Assembly: GCA_019828595.1 (NCBI GenBank)
Contig: JAHQRK010000001.1
Coordinates: 992,001 to 1,056,000 of the forward strand
Origin: Aphanomyces cochlioides
Taxonomy: Eukaryota; Oomycota; Saprolegniomycetes; Saprolegniales; Verrucalvaceae
Reading direction: 5' to 3'
DNA: 64,000 nucleotides
Part shown: piece after piece, positions 1-9,976 of the stretch
How positions within the stretch are numbered: the stretch's first letter is position 1
How the letters are laid out: each line of letters opens with the position of its first letter
Made by a program: the position numbers and the translations under genes
The notes under the pieces: model-generated
Seen by the model: the letters and a program-made list of their open reading frames with translations, nothing else
What the model was told of the DNA's origin: nothing
Databases searched by the model: none

Positions 1-426
1 CAGCGCAGATCCAGCAAGAGCGCCGTCCTTGCTGCCAATCGTGCGCTTCCAACGAAAACACCCCCGACGGACCCCTCCGAGCCGTCCGAGCCCCCTGCGA
101 CCTCCGCGTCTTGTGTGCTTGTGTGCCCTGTTGTGTCCTTCCTGCGTCCTGGCTGTTTGTTTGTCGTGTTTGCCTGCGCCTCTGTTGCCTGTTGCTGCGT
201 GCAACTTCCACTGAAGCCCAGTCATCTCCCGCGATCTCTCAGTCTTACCAAGTTCGGTCGTTGCAGCCCTTACGGACCCCTCTGCAACTCCCGTATCCCC
301 TGTCGAAACCCCCTGTGTGCGTCCAAGACTCCCCTTGTGTGTTGCGAACGCCTACTTGTGGCTCATCAAAGTCAACTCCCTCAAGAATCAAATATCAAAA
401 CAAGTTTTTTGTCGCTTAACACACGA
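1..426. other. no supported gene at left edge
   Basis: This stretch is C-rich and open in several plus-strand frames, but the translations are Cys/Pro/Leu-rich low-complexity strings with no recognisable domain. The frame runs on into the Harbinger-like fragment that starts near 427. I see no promoter, repeat or RNA gene here. Confidence 0.5.
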
Positions 427-675
427 CACTTATATGCTGTGGATGCAACGTTTCAACAGACCAATCGTCCCCTTGGTGCCTACAATGAAGTGATCTATGC
501 CTATATCGGGAAGCACCATCTATACGGAAAGAAGGTGGAAGTGTCAGTGAGCCCAACAGGCTTCGCTATCAACGTGAGCAATCATGTCCATGGATCTATA
601 CATGACACGTCTATGTTCGACAACAATCGTTGGGAAATGAGCTATACCCAAGCTTCAAATTATTTATTTAATTAA
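427..675 (+). pseudogene. PIF/Harbinger-type (DDE_Tnp_4) transposase fragment
   Basis: About 80 codons resemble the middle of DDE_Tnp_4 endonucleases of PIF/Harbinger transposons. Visible marks are a VDATFQ segment holding the first catalytic Asp (codon 442-444), a GKHHLYGKKVEV block and an HDTSMF segment that sits where the second Asp is expected. The reading frame stops at 675, before the third acidic residue. There is no helix-turn-helix DNA-binding half upstream; the preceding 100 codons are low-complexity. It is a truncated relic that cannot encode an active enzyme. The family call is fairly secure from the GKHHLYG-KVEV signature. The MITE at 802-1267 carries a Harbinger-like TTA target duplication, so related elements once moved here. 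Confidence 0.65.
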
Positions 676-801
676 TTGTCAAAATTTTCATACAATTATC
701 AAGTCAAAACATTCATTCATAGAAACAAACATTCCTAAAAAGTATGCTGTCACAATTCCTGCTCAAAAAAATTGATTTCAGAGGTGTGAAAACTGCCTTT
801 A

Positions 802-1267
802 GGGCCTGGTCGAAGTTTGCAACAACGACATTTTGGAGTTCGACTTAAGTCGTTGAAGACAAGTCGACGAGTGGTCGGCGTCGTCAACTGTACAAAAGTC
901 GGACAAATCGTCAATATAGAACCAACGCAAGGGCATTTCGTTGTTTCGAATAGTTTGCACGATTCGTAGAAGGCCTGGATGTCGCCACCTATCGCTCCCT
1001 ATTGCAGTAACAGCGCCAACGATGCATGGCTTCATCGCCAGCACTGTGATTTCATCCATTTTAACCAGTGAAATTGCAAATGACATCGACTTTTCTCAAA
1101 AAAGCTATCGACTTTTTCACAAATCCCTCTATACAAACTTTACATGTTTTCGTCTACTTTTTAAAAAGTAGGTCCAGGACCTACTTGGGGAAAAAGTCGA
1201 TAAAGCCATCTATTTCTGATAACATCAACGAAGAAAAAGTCGACTTTTTCCAACTTCGACCAGGCCC
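802..1267. mobile_element. Harbinger-type MITE with TTA target duplication
   Basis: A 466-bp element has 16-bp perfect terminal inverted repeats, GGGCCTGGTCGAAGTT at 802-817 and its reverse complement at 1252-1267. A TTA direct repeat flanks it at 799-801 and 1268-1270. A 3-bp TTA/TAA duplication and GGG-starting ends are typical of PIF/Harbinger non-autonomous elements. The interior repeats short AGTCGAC-like motifs and has no coding capacity I can defend. Confidence 0.8.
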
Positions 1268-1463
1268 TTAACATGACTTGCAAATATTATTTGATACCAT
1301 GTATATTGTACAACCTCCCCAAACTCGCGCAATTTTTTTCCAAACGGAGGAAGTATACGGTACTCAAGGGAGTTATGATCGACACTGTGTGATTCAATGG
1401 TGTCATAATTCGTATTTTGTAAATCATACAGAGGATAATATATACTCGGGTAAATCAAATGAT

Positions 1464-1477
1464 TTAGGGCCTGGTCG
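1464..1477 (+). repeat. orphan Harbinger-type terminus
   Basis: The string TTAGGGCCTGGTCG repeats the TSD plus the left end of the MITE at 799-811, about 200 bp beyond its right end. I found no matching inverted end to its right, so this is a lone terminus of a related, probably truncated, element. The rest of 1271-1640 is AT-rich with no gene. Confidence 0.5.
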
Positions 1478-1645
1478 CTAAACATTCAAATTCCACAAAT
1501 TCATAGTTGTTGCCAAAGATTATTTTTATATTATATTATTACTCATCGTCAAGCACACAGAAAATGCAAATCCACTGATTTACTGGAAGGAGAGCCAATC
1601 AATCTGAAAAGAAATAATAAAAAGCACGTCAATCACTTCAGATTT

Positions 1646-3657
1646 TTGTTTGCAGATCATGGATTCGAGGAGCGACTTCACGGTCGAAAAGCGAGACGAA
1701 ATCGTATCAGCGAGCCTACTCGAAAGGGCTACGCATCAGGTATTGAACAGGTGAAAAAGTGGGTAGTGTTGACCAAACAAGACAACCTTCTTCAGCCGTG
1801 GGCAGATTCTAAGAACGGGAAAACTTTGAATTTATCAACCTTCCATTATGATCATTTCCTCGAGTTCCTCGTGTGGACTGTGCGCAATAGAGACATCCAA
1901 GTTACTATAATGAGTGATTACCACAGCACGATAAAAAACCTCTACAAAGGCCAAAATGTTTCTCTCCCTGTAGAATATGGTGATGACATGAAGGAAATTT
2001 TTTCAGGTTGATTCATATATGCTGATATAGTAATAGTGTTGTAGGAAAAAAGAAGTCTATGGCAACAGACCTCCAAACAGGAGAAAAATTACTGACTGGC
2101 AAGCGGCCACTTTTTTCAATGTATGAAGCATTATGCACCAAAAGTTTGGCTTTGTCGGATGGTGGCTACACTCATTTGTCTTTAATTTTCACATGGAATT
2201 TGATGTGCCGATCGAAATCCACAGAAACAATTAGGTAGATATCATTTCTCTATCCGATTGCTCAGGTTGATGCATAGATTTGATCATCTTTCCTGTGAAG
2301 ATGACTCCATAGGCGTCACATTTTATAAAACAAAGAAAAAACAAGAGGGTAGACAAATTCTTTGAAAATGCATAGTTATCATTATGTAGGAACGACTGTT
2401 AAAGATCCTAGGCATTGCTTTGCCAATCCCCTCAAACCAGCAATATGTTTACTCTTGGCCCTTGGTATATATTTGGCTTGCACATGCCAAATATATACCA
2501 AGGGACAAAAATGAAATGCAGGGTAGATTTGGGAAATCACTGGCTGAGTTGGTTCAATCTAGCCAAGTACAAGCCACAGACACTTCCGAGATTGGAACCC
2601 ATTCGATAAGAAAGGGTGTTGCAACTTTTGCTTGTTCAGGGACAACTGGCGGACCATCAATTATAAGTGTTTGTTTAAGATGCGGTTGGTCGATAGGAAA
2701 CGTTATGGAACGCTACTTTAGACACGAAGCGGCGGGCGACCAATTCACCGGTCGTGTGGTCGCCGGTCTCCCGGTAAACAGCAGTGATTTTGCTGTTTAA
2801 CCTCCACATTTTGTGAGTCACGAAGATCCCGTTTTCTCAAAATGCCTCAATTTAATGTTTCCAGATCGTTGTAGTCTATCTAGCATGCTCCCTATTTTAC
2901 ATTTAATTCTGGCCAGCTTGGTGTATCATAGTGACTATTTAATCGCCACATTGCCACCTCAACATGCTCTATTATCAACGGCTTTGTTTTGTGATATTAA
3001 CATGCTACGGTATCTTAAATCTAAAGTCAATGCGGGCTATGAATCAAATATCCTCAAAGCTAGTGGCAATTCCCCCATGTTGAAGTCCTGCGAAAACTTG
3101 AACGCAACTTTATGGCAATCACGTCCTTACCGAGCATTATACTTGATGGAGTCAATAAAATTGTTGAAGAAAAGGGGGTGGCTGCTGGTAATGTTACAAA
3201 AGATATTCTTGTCAACACAATTCATTCGGCGTTGAAAGCATTTTTGCCCTTGGTTCCATCTCTTAATCATGCTGCTACCACATTAAATTATGATTCATGC
3301 GATCTCCAGTCCTATCCAGTTTTTACCATATGTTCACGTTTGAGTGTATTACCAGCCGACTTTGATTTCCCCAGTGTTGATCTTGCAACAGGTTGGCAGC
3401 TCTGGTGGCTGGGAAATCCAGCTCGTAAAATCATACCTGTATGTAAAATAAGCCCCCACGATTTGACCAACATAAAGATCAAAAATACCTTTGCACAATG
3501 GAAATACGTCATGAAAAAACTTCACGACGGTTGGGAATTGATCAGCTTTGAAATGTGGGGTGTGGCAACGCAGTCTCCCATTCGCTTGGTATTCATGACT
3601 TCTGGGTCAGCTTTCGCTTCACTCCACGTCTTTGTTCGAAATTGGGCTTGGGCTTGA
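1646..3657 (+). pseudogene. Crypton tyrosine recombinase, decayed
   Basis: This is a tyrosine recombinase of the Crypton class with the long C-terminal domain seen in oomycete Cryptons. Three short introns restore a continuous frame (2007-2044, 2235-2265, 2349-2389, all GT...AG). The catalytic core follows at 2500-2800: THSIRKG supplies the HxxR pair, LRCGW the later conserved block and YFRHEAAGDQ the region with the tyrosine. The C-terminal domain (about 2800-3560) includes ASLVYH, LPPQH, GNVTKDIL and LATGWQLWW. The gene is broken by a perfect hairpin at 2459-2504 that switches frame, an in-frame TAA at 2798-2800 and a frameshift near 3100-3115. No start ATG is in frame; an acceptor-like TTTGCAG near 1654 suggests an upstream exon. 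Class is confident; it is not functional as written. Confidence 0.75.
2459..2504. repeat. 19-bp perfect inverted duplication in Crypton
   Basis: Arms 2459-2477 and 2486-2504 are perfect reverse complements around an 8-nt spacer. The left arm reads in frame with upstream exons (ALGIYLAC) and the sequence right of the hairpin reads in another frame (DKNEMQGRFGKS), so the hairpin lies exactly at the frame break. Confidence 0.9.
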
Positions 3658-3864
3658 AATTGTCGCCATATTTCTATCCAATCCCTGCTAAATATCTTTT
3701 TGTCTTATTATGATTGGATGATAACTGATGGTAAATCAAACGATGTACGTTTTCTGACAACAAGTCATTCTTCAGACGGGCAACTCGAATTTGTCATCTC
3801 TGTTTTCCTCAAGGACTATTAATAGTTGCATGATCGCCTACCTTGTGTGAAAGACATTGCTGAG

Positions 3865-3869
3865 CAGTC
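3865..3869. repeat. target-site duplication of copia, left
   Basis: CAGTC directly precedes the 5' LTR. The same 5 bp follows the end of the 3' LTR at 16282-16286, 12.4 kb away, which ties both LTR ends to one insertion. Confidence 0.7.
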
Positions 3870-4111
3870 AGGAACGTGTCGCCAGTGTGCGCCAAATATT
3901 TGATCCCCCAATAAAATATTTGGTGCACACACACGTCACTTAATCTAGCGTTCTCCATCGTCTCATTGGCGACGACCACGCGCATTGCCGGCACGACTAC
4001 ACTGTCTACTTCAAGAACAAGCTTTCAGTTTCACTTAGTTATGCATATACTCTAATGTAGTCTTACATTTTAGTCTAACTTGATAATCTCACTTTCCATT
4101 TCACCTCAAGA
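3870..4111 (+). repeat. copia 5' LTR
   Basis: This 242-bp LTR starts AGGAACGTG and ends CACCTCAAGA. Its left part is repeated at 9036-9109 and its right part at 16116-16281, which together form the interrupted 3' LTR. It contains an inverted pair CCAAATATTT / AAATATTTGG near 3892-3927. The termini are not the usual TG...CA. Small differences from the 3' LTR (C5 versus C6, AATAAAAT versus AATCAAAT) show an old insertion. Confidence 0.75.
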
Positions 4112-4125
4112 GGTTATGAGCCCCA
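4112..4125 (+). promoter_or_regulatory. candidate copia primer binding site
   Basis: GGTTATGAGCCCC follows the LTR end at once, where a tRNA primer binding site belongs. It resembles, but does not equal, the initiator-Met tRNA type used by many copia elements. The match is loose. Confidence 0.35.
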
Positions 4126-4137
4126 CAACTCAGGACT

Positions 4138-4219
4138 AGCCGCCTCGCCGCCTCTGCACCGCCTCCAAGCCGCCTCAGCCACCTCAGTCGCCTCGCCGCC
4201 TCGACGCCGACCGCCTGAC
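4138..4219 (+). repeat. CCGCCTC-type low-complexity repeat in copia leader
   Basis: A run of imperfect CCGCCTC/CCACCTC heptamers fills the untranslated leader between the primer binding site and the first ORF. Confidence 0.8.
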
Positions 4220-4359
4220 CGTTTCAAGAAACCAAACAAGAGCTACATTACAGTTTCGCCTGTTTCTCCTTTTATGAGATATCGGGTCAGTGCCATTGCG
4301 GGAAGAACTGTAAGTTTCTGATTGGCTGGCACTAAACTCCAAGAAGAGTTTGCCAATTT

Positions 4360-4749
4360 ATGAAGACACCCCTCGAAGAACTTGTTCCGAAGACCGTTTC
4401 GAACAAGCTCCGCAAGCAGCGCCAAGTCAAGGCCAAGAAGGACACACCTCTGAAAACGTCCTTTCGTCGCATCAACCCCGACTATACGACCGATAAAGTC
4501 CTCAGCGACCTCATCGACTCGATCAAGCGTTCTCAACGGTTTGCCAACTGCCTCGGTGGCCGAATTGCGAACGAAATTTCGGATCCCGAATATCAACATA
4601 TCGTTGAAGAAACCGAAGGCATTCTCTTGACTATCAAGCACACTCTTGAGTCCGCAGTGAACTTTGCCGAGCAGAAGTTTAAGAACAAACTCCACGAATT
4701 GTTGCATCGCAAGATTCTTCCAGTTATCAAATCTCGCGGTTACAACTAA
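4360..4749 (+). CDS. extra ORF between copia 5' LTR and gag
   Basis: This intact 129-residue ORF has its own ATG and ends 47 bp before the gag ATG. The protein is strongly basic at its N-terminus (KLRKQRQVKAKK), then helical and charged, with a possible coiled coil around residues 75-120. I recognise no family. Its position inside the element and its integrity, when pol downstream is broken, suggest either a separate leader protein or a split N-terminal part of gag. A 154-codon minus-strand ORF overlaps it; I judge that a shadow because plus-strand context (LTR, leader, gag) is consistent. Function unknown; coding status moderate. Confidence 0.5.
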   Translation: MKTPLEELVPKTVSNKLRKQRQVKAKKDTPLKTSFRRINPDYTTDKVLSDLIDSIKRSQRFANCLGGRIANEISDPEYQHIVEETEGILLTIKHTLESAVNFAEQKFKNKLHELLHRKILPVIKSRGYN

Positions 4750-4796
4750 TTTTAATTAATTAGTTTTCGTCCAATCACATTCATTGAACTTGAACC

Positions 4797-6032
4797 ATGG
4801 AATTTAAACATTTTGTCCACGTGTTCAAAGGAAAGTCGTTCAGTGAGTGGTACACCCGACTCCTTTCCTTCCTCGAATACAAAGAAGTCGACTCTGTCGT
4901 TGAAGGCACTTTGCCCGATACTGATCCCGAATATACAAACAAGAACCGTCTGGCGAAAGCTCTTATACTTGCCGCACTCGATGACCAACACGTTAAGAAG
5001 TGTCAACATGCTTCTTCCATGATAAACATACTCCGCGACCGATATGGCAACAAGTCATTTCTGGGACAAGGCCATCTATTCGAGTTACTATTGAAGACTC
5101 GAATGGAACCCTCTGAATCTGCACGCGTGTACTGCGACCGCTTCAAGATGACACTTGAAGATGCTCTTGATGCCAATGTCAAGATTGACCATGGCTTTGC
5201 AGTTCACCAATTTTTGCGAAGTCTGGACCACCGCTTTAACAGCTTTGTCCACTTCCAGTTTCATCGACTTCAGAATGGGGATGATGTTGATGAAGCAACT
5301 CTGCCGAAGATCTTCACTGCACTTCTTCAGCAAGACACACACATACCGTATGACACGTCAGCTCCTGCTGAACCATTCAATGCTGCGTTTGCCATGACTC
5401 CACGTCGGCCCCGCCGTAATCAAGCCCAACCCCGCAATCCTGTCGTCTGCTCATACTGCAACATCCGAAATCACACTGAGGATGTCTGCCGCCGCAAAAT
5501 CGCAGATCAACGCCAGCAGCAACAACAACAATTGGGTCAAAACATCGGCTCTTCTCAACGCCGTGTCCGCTACTTGACGGGACCTTCTGATGCACCTGTT
5601 GAAACTCCATCGACGACTGACCGTACTTCTGGTCAACAACGACAGAATACGCCTCGTCGAAACAACTCGCGACCTTCCAACACCAAACATGCTAGTATGA
5701 TGGTGTACACGTCGAGCTTCATATTGCAGACTTCCACTCCATCTGTCCCTATCTCGTCAGCTTGGATCCTGGACTCTGGTGCTTGCGATCACTACTGCAA
5801 CAACGCTGCTTGGTTTAAGAACCTAAGACCCAACGACGGGGCTGTTCGAGCTGCTAACGGAGAAGACATGCCAATTGAAGGATGCGGAACTGTTGTTCTC
5901 GAAATGGACACAACCGCTGGCATCGTCTCAGTCACCCTTGATGGCGTTTGGTACATCCCTACCATCCAGTTCAACTTGTTCTCCCGGATTCAGCATCAAG
6001 TTCATCCGCAATGCCTGCTTTATCAAGCGTAA
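4797..6032 (+). CDS. gag-pro: Ty1/copia gag and protease
   Basis: The ATG sits in ACCATGG. Residues 1-190 are a copia-type gag (UBN2-like: FSEWYTRLLSFLEY, SARVYCDRFKMTLEDA), which packages element RNA into particles. A zinc knuckle CSYCNIRNHTEDVC (CX2CX4HX4C) follows near residue 220, then a Gln run, and the aspartic protease with WILDSGACDHYC near residue 325. The protease segment reads to about 5980, where a frameshift moves the meaningful frame from this one to that of the integrase; the last dozen residues here are out of frame. Gag and protease are otherwise uninterrupted. A single gag-pol polyprotein is normal for copia, so the shift is more likely damage than programmed frameshifting. 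Confidence 0.85.
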   Translation: MEFKHFVHVFKGKSFSEWYTRLLSFLEYKEVDSVVEGTLPDTDPEYTNKNRLAKALILAALDDQHVKKCQHASSMINILRDRYGNKSFLGQGHLFELLLKTRMEPSESARVYCDRFKMTLEDALDANVKIDHGFAVHQFLRSLDHRFNSFVHFQFHRLQNGDDVDEATLPKIFTALLQQDTHIPYDTSAPAEPFNAAFAMTPRRPRRNQAQPRNPVVCSYCNIRNHTEDVCRRKIADQRQQQQQQLGQNIGSSQRRVRYLTGPSDAPVETPSTTDRTSGQQRQNTPRRNNSRPSNTKHASMMVYTSSFILQTSTPSVPISSAWILDSGACDHYCNNAAWFKNLRPNDGAVRAANGEDMPIEGCGTVVLEMDTTAGIVSVTLDGVWYIPTIQFNLFSRIQHQVHPQCLLYQA

Positions 6033-7500
6033 TGATCAAGTCTACGCACAAGGCTTCAAGCACAACCTGCTTTATACGCTGGATATCGCCAATCCTCTTC
6101 CAATCGTCCCCGATGAGCCTTCTCGGGATTTTTCAAACCTCTCTTTGGCTACGACTCCATCTGCCGATGTCTGGCATGCTCGACTTCGTCATATTAGCGT
6201 CAAGCATATGAATAAGACTCGTCAATACACTAAAGGCATTGATATTGATGACTGCAAACATCAATTTAGTGAAAGTTGCCTCGCTGGAAAACAATCGCGA
6301 CTGCCCTTTCCACAGCGGTCATTAACCTCGTCGTCCGCGCCGTTTGATCTTGTTCACTCAGACATTTGTGGACCGATGCGTCATCCCTCCATCAGCAACC
6401 GAGCGCGATACTTTATCACGTTCACCGATGACTATACGCGATATGGCTTCGTGTATTTTCTGAAGCAAAAGTGGGAAGCTCTACAACATTTTCAAGCCTT
6501 TTACAGCTTCGATCGACAAGTGCGTTGCCTTCGTTCTGACAATGGCGGAGAATTCATTTCACATGCCTTCTCTACTTTTCTCATTGAGAACGGCATTCGC
6601 CATGAGAAGACAGTGCCCCACACTCCGCAACAAAATGGAGTCAGCGAACGAATGAATCGTATACTCGTCGAATGTGCTCGTGCTATGATGCATTACTCAC
6701 ATGTACCCTTGCAATTTTGGGCCGAAGCTGTAGCTCATGCTATGTACCTTCGAAACCGCTCGTACTCTTCATCCACACCTGGTACAACACCCTTTGAACG
6801 CCTCTGGAAATCCAAACCAGACCTATCTCAATTGCGCATTTTTGGATGTGACGCCTATGCTCTTATTGATGAAAGTGCTCGCTCCAAGTTTGCATCCAGA
6901 ACTATTCGTACAATGTACGTTGGGAATGAGCCTAATGTCAAGTGATACCGTTTGTACTGTCAGAAATTCTTCGTCAGTCGGAACGTTAAATTTAATGAGT
7001 CGAATTCCTACCATGCGAATTCTCCTTCTCCACTTCTCTTGCCCGCGCAAGACATTTTTGCTGATGAAGACTCTCCAAGAGATGAAAGTCCTCCACCTCC
7101 ACGCCGCTCGACTCGTATTCGTCGACCTCCAACGCGATTCATGGATACAACTCCAGTTTTCCAACCTGCTGCGAGTTCACCTCCACAAAGTTCTTCTGTC
7201 CCGACATCTGAACAACATGAAGATGTCATTGACGACTCTGTGTCCAATGCTCAAGAGGATGTCAACACGATGATTGAAGACACTTCAACTTCGATCCCGG
7301 TTGCTCTCGACGACTCTGAGGATATGGACGTATCCACTATCTATGATGCAACTTTCCTGCGTCGTAGACCACGTGAAGAAACTATTGACGAAGACTTTGA
7401 AACAGAAGACGACATAATCGTTTCTAAACGTCAACGTATTCTTGTTTCATTTGCTGTTCACTCCACTGGCCTCCCTACGACTATTCAACAAGCACATAAC
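5976..7500 (+). pseudogene. pol: copia integrase and linker, frameshifted
   Basis: This part of pol integrates element DNA. Near 6170 is the pre-integrase HARLRH segment, then the integrase core with the three catalytic acids: Asp in HSDICGP (about 6355), Asp in RSDNGGEF (about 6535) and Glu in NGVSERMNR (about 6640). The frame continues through the conserved LRIFGCDAYA block to an in-frame TGA at 6943-6945, then through a Pro/Asp/Glu-rich linker to about 7500, where a second frameshift leads into reverse transcriptase. Entry is also through a frameshift near 5980. The domain order protease-integrase-RT is diagnostic of Ty1/copia. Confidence 0.85.
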
Positions 7501-8981
7501 GAGAAGAATGGACCAAGGCCACTAATGCTGAATACGACTCTCTCATGGAACATGAAACCTGGACTCTTTGCGAACTACCCCCTGGTCGCAAACCCATTGG
7601 TTGTCGGTGGTTATTTACCAAGAAATATTCTGCCGATGGTTCTCTCTTGCGATACAAAGCACGCCTTGTTGCTCAAGGTTTTACTCAAGTTGCTGGTATC
7701 GACTATGCGGACATTTTTGCGCCTGTGATTCGTACGTCAAGTATTCGCTTTCTCCTTGCTCTTGCTGGTTTGCAATCGATGCAAATATGTCACATGGACG
7801 TACAAACTGCCTTCCTCAATGGAACTTTACAAGAAACGCTCTACATGCGTCAGCCACCTGGATATATCCAACCTGGACAAGACCATCTTGTTTGCCGTCT
7901 AAACAAGAGTATTTATGGTCTGAAGCAATCCTCGCGAGAATGGAATTCTGCTCTCGATTCCTATTTCAAGTCAAAAGGCTTTGTTCAGCTGAAGACTGAC
8001 CCCTGCATCTATTTTCAACGTGCAAGGCAAGGTTGAGTTTTGGTGGGCGTCTACGTTGACGACTTCATTCTACTCTCTAAAAGCACTGCTGTGCTTGAGA
8101 CCACCAAACGCAACTTAAGTTCTCGATTTCACATGAAAGACCTGGGCAACTTGACTTTTCGCCTTGGTATAGAAGTCGAACGACTACAAGATGGATCAAT
8201 TTTTCTCCATCAGCGCAAGTACATTTTGGATTTACTCGCTACACACGGGTTTACAGACTGCAATCCAATCTCGACTCCTCGAGCAAGTTCAGCTACAAGT
8301 TCTTCTACGGCTTCATCACCGTTGCCTTTCCGCCAAGTGGTGGGCGAACTTCTGTACCTGACTACGACAACTCGTCCCGACATAGCCTATACAGTAGCTT
8401 TGCTGTCAAGACACCTCAATAAACCTGCTGAAGAACATCATCAGAAAGCAAAACGCGTATTACGCTACCTCAAATGAACACAAGAGTATGGTCTACTTTA
8501 CTCCAAGTCTGACAAAGAAGATTTTACGATCGATCTCTATGTTGACGCCGACTATGCGAACGACATTTCTACTCGACGATCGACTTCTGGCATCCTTCTC
8601 TTTCTCAACGGATGCTTGATTTCGTGGAAATCAAAGCTACAGAATATCGTTGCTCATTCGACTTGTGAAGCCGAGTACATTTCAATGTCTTATGGTCTCC
8701 AAGAAGCACTCTGGCTCAAGCCTCTACTCGAAGAACTCCAATTGGTTATCAAGTTACCCATCAACGTTTACGAAGACAATCAAAGCACTATCAAGATGGC
8801 TGAGAATCCAACTCTTCAACAAAGGACTAAGCATATCGATGTCCGCCTTCACTTCATCCGTGATCTAGTCAAGAAGCGCATCATCAAGATCAACTACTGC
8901 CAAACCAACTCAATGCTCGCTGACATTCTCACGAAGGCTCTACCCAAACCCAAATTGAAGAGCACATGCCGAAGCTTGTGA
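7500..8981 (+). pseudogene. pol: copia reverse transcriptase and RNase H, with in-frame stops
   Basis: The RVT_2 reverse transcriptase begins with EEWTKA and ETWTL and includes KARLVAQGF, MDVQTAFLNG, IYGLKQSSREW and the active-site YVDD at about 8050. RNase H follows: LYVDADYAND, STSGILLFL, STCEAEYIS and YEDNQSTIK, ending with DILTKALPKPK as in other copia elements. Two in-frame TGA codons interrupt it, at 8034-8036 just before YVDD and at 8475-8477 between RT and RNase H. Everything else reads in one frame from about 7500 to 8981. The element cannot make a full polyprotein without readthrough. Confidence 0.9.
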
Positions 8982-9020
8982 CCTCCATTCCCCCAAGCAA
9001 CAATGAAGAAACGTCTCGAT

Positions 9021-9035
9021 TAGAGGGGAGTGTTG
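9021..9035 (+). promoter_or_regulatory. copia polypurine tract
   Basis: TAGAGGGGAG followed by TGTTG lies directly before the start of the 3' LTR at 9036, where the plus-strand primer of a retrotransposon belongs. Confidence 0.55.
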
Positions 9036-9109
9036 AGGAACGTGTCGCCAGTGTGCGCCAAATATTTGATCCCCCCAATCAAATATTTGGTGCACACACA
9101 CGTCACTTA
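9036..9109 (+). repeat. copia 3' LTR, first segment
   Basis: It matches 3870-3944 of the 5' LTR with a few differences and stops at TTA, where a MITE is inserted. LTR sequence resumes for eight bases at 9572-9579 (TTAATCTA), is interrupted again by the 6.5-kb TA-site element, and finishes at 16116-16281. Confidence 0.85.
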
Positions 9110-9571
9110 GGCTCCGTTTGGATGTACATGTTATACACAATTAACGTGTTCTGGAGCCGGTTTTCACTGAAACTTGAGGAAACAGTAAATGCACAACAAG
9201 TTGATCGTTTGGTTCCACAAAACACGTTTTGGCTGAAATGCTGGATGGCTCGACGATAACACGTTGTGGAAAAAGAGCTCGGAGGCTTTTTTTAAGCTAG
9301 GGACAGGGTTGTTGCAGTGTTTCAGATGGAACTCGAATTATTGCACTTTCAGTCAAGCAATGTCGTCCCAAGTCTACACTATCGACGATGCTGCGGATGA
9401 CTTTCTTATGAACGCTGCGCTGGAGGTCTCAGCCGGCAGTGGCATACTCGTACAGTTTTTGTGCTTCCAAACGCACAGAAACACTGAATGGACAAATCTG
9501 TTATCCGGCCATCGGGAATAACGGAAACGGATATCCAGTGTTTTGAAACAGCATTTTATCCAAACGGTGTC
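9110..9571. mobile_element. 462-bp MITE inserted in the copia LTR
   Basis: Ends GGCTCCGTTTGGAT (9110-9123) and the reverse complement of GACACCGTTTGGAT (9558-9571) are inverted with two mismatches in 14. TTA is duplicated at 9107-9109 and 9572-9574. Removing the element and one TTA restores the LTR sequence seen in the 5' copy (CACTTAATCTA). TTA duplication points to the PIF/Harbinger superfamily. No coding capacity. Confidence 0.8.
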
Positions 9572-9604
9572 TTAATCTATGGTGCACATCAACTAAAGGC
9601 GACA

Positions 9605-9976
9605 TTCTGGCCAAATTCCTGCAACAGAATGTTTGTAATTTAATTATTTTAATTGGTATATTTTTAATTCATATTAGCCAATAGTATCATATTATTTAGT
9701 TAAATATTGAATTTCAGAGCTTTTTGGAGGGTTAGGGCCAAATAACTCTATAAAATCATGTCCACTGAGCGATTGGCTGAATCCAGATTTGATTTTCAGA
9801 TTTCTTTCAAAAACATGAAGCCCACAGGACGTTTCAGGCAATTTCACAACGTTTTTCGTCTCTTGTCATTCACCAACAATGGCAACTTGGTGCCCATGGA
9901 TATCCATGGATATCCATGGATTTCATACATTTATCAAGACAAAATACGCACGTGAAATGTGTATTACGCAAGTTAC
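9605..9976. other. non-coding end of the TA-site element
   Basis: This is AT-rich sequence between the left TIR and the transposase stop. It has a short tandem repeat, ATGGATATCC, three times at about 9897-9919. I see no gene; a 65-codon plus-strand frame here has no recognisable feature. Confidence 0.5.

Noticed and set aside
1464..3660. Harbinger-type end at 1464 as the left end of an element holding the Crypton
   Set aside because: No inverted partner lies to the right, and Cryptons do not use TIRs.
4243..4707. 154-codon minus-strand ORF over the copia leader
   Set aside because: It is antisense to the ORF at 4360-4749 inside a plus-strand element and has no recognisable content.
6943..8477. 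Alternative genetic code with TGA as a sense codon
   Set aside because: ABC gene B and other frames end normally, gene A has TGA where B has CGA, and TAG/TAA also break other elements. Mutation explains this better.
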